Shown here one piece after another: positions 40,545-41,883 of a DNA stretch of 41,883 nt; position 1 is the stretch's first letter; the number at the start of each line of letters is the position of its first letter. The notes beneath the pieces were generated by a model. It was not told the origin of the DNA. It saw only the letters and a list, made by a program, of their open reading frames with translations, and searched no databases. This stretch comes from a virus: positions 1-41,883 of the IMG/VR virus record IMGVR_UViG_3300036715_002244; one strand, written 5' to 3'. The translations under genes and the position numbers were made by a program.

Positions 40545-40740
40545 TTGACAATTGCATATTATAAAAGTATTTAAATATTTAAATATATTTTATAAAAATA
40601 TAATAATATTTAAATATATTTATCAAGTTCAAAATACCGTCCAGGAGCATATAAAACTTCATATATCGAATGTGGGCGAACGTGGGTAAAATGTGGGCAT
40701 TAATAGATTTTATGGATTGATAAATAACGTTTTGTTGACA
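40545..40740 (+). repeat. Promoter cassette repeat, copy B
   Basis: Second copy of 38895-39094. It begins GCTCTTTGACAATTG, the best boxA match in the genome (start at 40540), then the ATTTAAATAT stretch, CGTCCAGGAGCATATAAAAC, three GTGGG motifs and TTGACA. Confidence 0.9.
40672..40697 (+). promoter_or_regulatory. Phased GTGGG triplet, copy B
   Basis: GTGGG at 40672, 40682 and 40693: the same 10/11 spacing and the same 38-base distance to the -35 as copy A. Confidence 0.6.
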
Positions 40741-40762
40741 AGTAATTTAAACACGCTATAAT
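40735..40762 (+). promoter_or_regulatory. Promoter P4
   Basis: TTGACA, 16 bases, TATAAT; 34 bases before the ATG at 40797. The spacer differs from copy A, but position relative to the GTGGG sites is kept. Confidence 0.75.
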
Positions 40763-40796
40763 AAAGTTATACAAAAAATAAAAGGAGGAAACAAAA

Positions 40797-41117
40797 ATGA
40801 CTACACAAGTAAAAGGGCAAAAGAAAGATGCGAGCGACTGGCTACACGAAAAAGCAGATACTTTTCGCAAAATATCTATTTTTGACCTGGACGACCTCAA
40901 CTTTCACTTTGGTGGTAAGTTCGCAGTCACGGAGATTTTTGGCTGTGGACTAATCTACAAAAGAGACGGAATGGGGCCAAGCACTGAAGACTTTTTAGAA
41001 CCATTGGACGAGGAGTGTTTTAATGCAGACGGCTCGTTTAACGACGAGCAGGTAATGAATTATCTGAGCAAGTATGCGACACTACTCAGTATAAAGAAAA
41101 TACTTTATTATATTTAA
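40797..41117 (+). CDS. Acidic early protein
   Basis: 106 residues with AAAGGAGGAAAC upstream. A Lys-rich N-terminus leads to FDLDDLNFHFGGKFAVTEIFGCGLIY and an acidic C-terminal half. Unrecognised. First gene after promoter P4. Confidence 0.68.
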   Translation: MTTQVKGQKKDASDWLHEKADTFRKISIFDLDDLNFHFGGKFAVTEIFGCGLIYKRDGMGPSTEDFLEPLDEECFNADGSFNDEQVMNYLSKYATLLSIKKILYYI

Positions 41118-41130
41118 AAATTGGATAATG

Positions 41131-41151
41131 AGCCAGGGGCTAACCCTGGCT
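41131..41151 (+). terminator. Stem-loop without U-tract
   Basis: AGCCAGGG, loop GCTAA, CCCTGGCT, followed by TAACAAAAA. It has the family shape but lacks the U-run, so may permit read-through. Confidence 0.55.
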
Positions 41152-41179
41152 TAACAAAAAACAAAAGGAGGAGTTCAAA

Positions 41180-41428
41180 ATGAAGTATATTTGGGAAGAA
41201 AAAGAAGTTACATTTAAAAACCCGACACGTTACAAGTGCGACGGGCTGAAGTATCTTTTTGAGTGGGTTGATCACGAAACATGCTTTGTGTTTTCTATTG
41301 AAGAAGAGAATGAAGAGCAAATTGTATTGTTACAAGACGGAGTATATTCCGACGAGCGCTGGCTAGAGTATCCATATGGCTGGCTTGTGGGTATTGAAAG
41401 AGCAATTATGAAAGTAAGACCGAAATAG
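41180..41428 (+). CDS. Small acidic early protein
   Basis: 82 residues, aromatic and acidic (FSIEEENEEQIVLLQDG, WLEYPYGWLVGIERAI). AAAGGAGGAG precedes the ATG. Unknown function. Confidence 0.7.
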   Translation: MKYIWEEKEVTFKNPTRYKCDGLKYLFEWVDHETCFVFSIEEENEEQIVLLQDGVYSDERWLEYPYGWLVGIERAIMKVRPK

Positions 41429-41433
41429 CTACC

Positions 41434-41462
41434 AGCCAGAGCTTGACCGCTCTGGCTTTTTA
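41434..41462 (+). terminator. Terminator
   Basis: AGCCAGAGC, loop TTGACC, GCTCTGGCT, then TTTTT; the next ribosome site starts seven bases later. Confidence 0.88.
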
Positions 41463-41481
41463 AAAAAAGGAGGTAATAAAA

Positions 41482-41772
41482 ATTAAAGAATTGTTACAAC
41501 AATTAGTAAACAAGATGAACGAAGGCTTTTTAGATTCGTTCTATCTTGAGCTTAATCCTGATAAAGATGTCTATTTTGCACAAATATTTGTGCACATAAA
41601 AGGGCACTTTACAAAAAAAAGCAAAGTAGTTGTAACAATAGCCACTTACACAAAAAGTGGACAGGTTATAAGGTATAGCCAGAACGATAAAAAGTTCTGG
41701 GAGTATATCAATGCTTATTCTTCTGAGATAAAAAAATATCTTAGAGGAGAGAGAAGCTGGCAATTAAAATAA
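41482..41772 (+). CDS. Small early protein, YSxxDKKF family, copy 2, unusual start
   Basis: About 96 residues if started at ATT 41482, the codon seven bases after AGGAGG, where all sister genes have ATG. The next options are TTG 41491 (16 bases from the site) and ATG 41515, both too far. Paralogue of 40181-40462 through the YS(Q/S)xDKKF block. Its stop is just before the ribosome site of the 35-247 gene on the circle. Unknown function. Confidence 0.62.
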   Translation: MKELLQQLVNKMNEGFLDSFYLELNPDKDVYFAQIFVHIKGHFTKKSKVVVTIATYTKSGQVIRYSQNDKKFWEYINAYSSEIKKYLRGERSWQLK

Positions 41773-41883
41773 AAGGAGGCGATAAGAAAAATGAAAGTTC
41801 TGATAAGGGAATATCTTTTTTCTTTGGAGTATACAGTCCCTGAAGATTTTCCTAAGGTAGTATCGAAATTTGCAATACAACCT
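41757..41883. repeat. Terminal overlap, right copy
   Basis: Identical to bases 1-127; see the left copy. Confidence 0.95.
41791..41883 (+). CDS. Partial duplicate view of the PEDF/WWL gene
   Basis: The first 31 codons of the gene at 35-247, cut by the window end. It is the same gene on the circular genome, not a second copy. Confidence 0.9.
   Translation, partial: MKVLIREYLFSLEYTVPEDFPKVVSKFAIQP

Overview
The window looks like one complete, circularly assembled genome of a lytic-type, short-tailed (podovirus-like) phage. The last 127 bases repeat the first 127 exactly, so the unique circle is 41,756 bp; the exact 127-bp overlap looks like an assembler k-mer overlap rather than a biological terminal repeat. 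The genome is AT-rich with strong AAAGGAGG ribosome binding sites, sigma-A-type promoters (TTGACA, then TATAAT-like) and a GH25 lysozyme. The lysis cassette also encodes a protein whose C-terminal half looks like an outer-membrane beta-barrel ending in Phe. I therefore infer a low-GC bacterium with two membranes as host; its identity cannot be read from the sequence. No integrase, tRNA or CRISPR array was seen.

Layout. (1) About 36.2-38.1 kb is a gene-free control region. It has GTCA-core repeat arrays, a nearly G-free A/C tract, palindromes and tandem promoters, and is a candidate replication origin and early control region. (2) From 38.1 kb through the circle junction to 2.7 kb lie rightward small-gene cassettes, most with their own ribosome binding site and closing stem-loop. 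They include a two-domain sliding-clamp relative, a DUF1874/AcrIII-1-like protein (candidate anti-type-III-CRISPR ring nuclease) and a full-length DnaN-like clamp. (3) 7.7-2.8 kb leftward: an ERF annealing protein, a gene of unknown function, the large terminase and an SF1 helicase. (4) 7.8-10.8 kb rightward: Cas4-like nuclease, DnaB/RecA-fold ATPase, RusA resolvase and a 3D-domain cell-wall protein. (5) 36.1-31.3 kb leftward: ribbon-helix-helix and excisionase-type regulators, a Zn-ribbon protein, a pentapeptide-repeat protein, and a ParB-methyltransferase fusion with a possible partner nuclease. (6) 31.1-11.0 kb leftward: the late operon of portal, fibre, lysis genes, scaffold, major capsid protein, adaptor/tail proteins and large internal virion proteins including a lytic transglycosylase.

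How it fits together. No DNA polymerase or primase is recognisable. The phage supplies clamp(s), helicases, annealing protein, nuclease and resolvase, which suggests recombination-linked replication using host polymerase. Late transcription starts from a promoter at about 31.2 kb and ends near 10.9 kb, facing the early rightward operon across a strong terminator.

The most unusual features are these. Two or more higher-GC early genes (39216-39593, 39684-40115, and more loosely 823-1137) read as nearly end-to-end chains of RNA hairpins while remaining good open reading frames. A full clamp and a domain-I-less clamp coexist. A membrane-anchor/beta-barrel fusion lies in the lysis cassette. A 24-residue polycationic peptide gene has its start site sequestered in a long inverted repeat. 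Finally, rRNA-leader-like boxA motifs sit among covarying terminator stem-loops.
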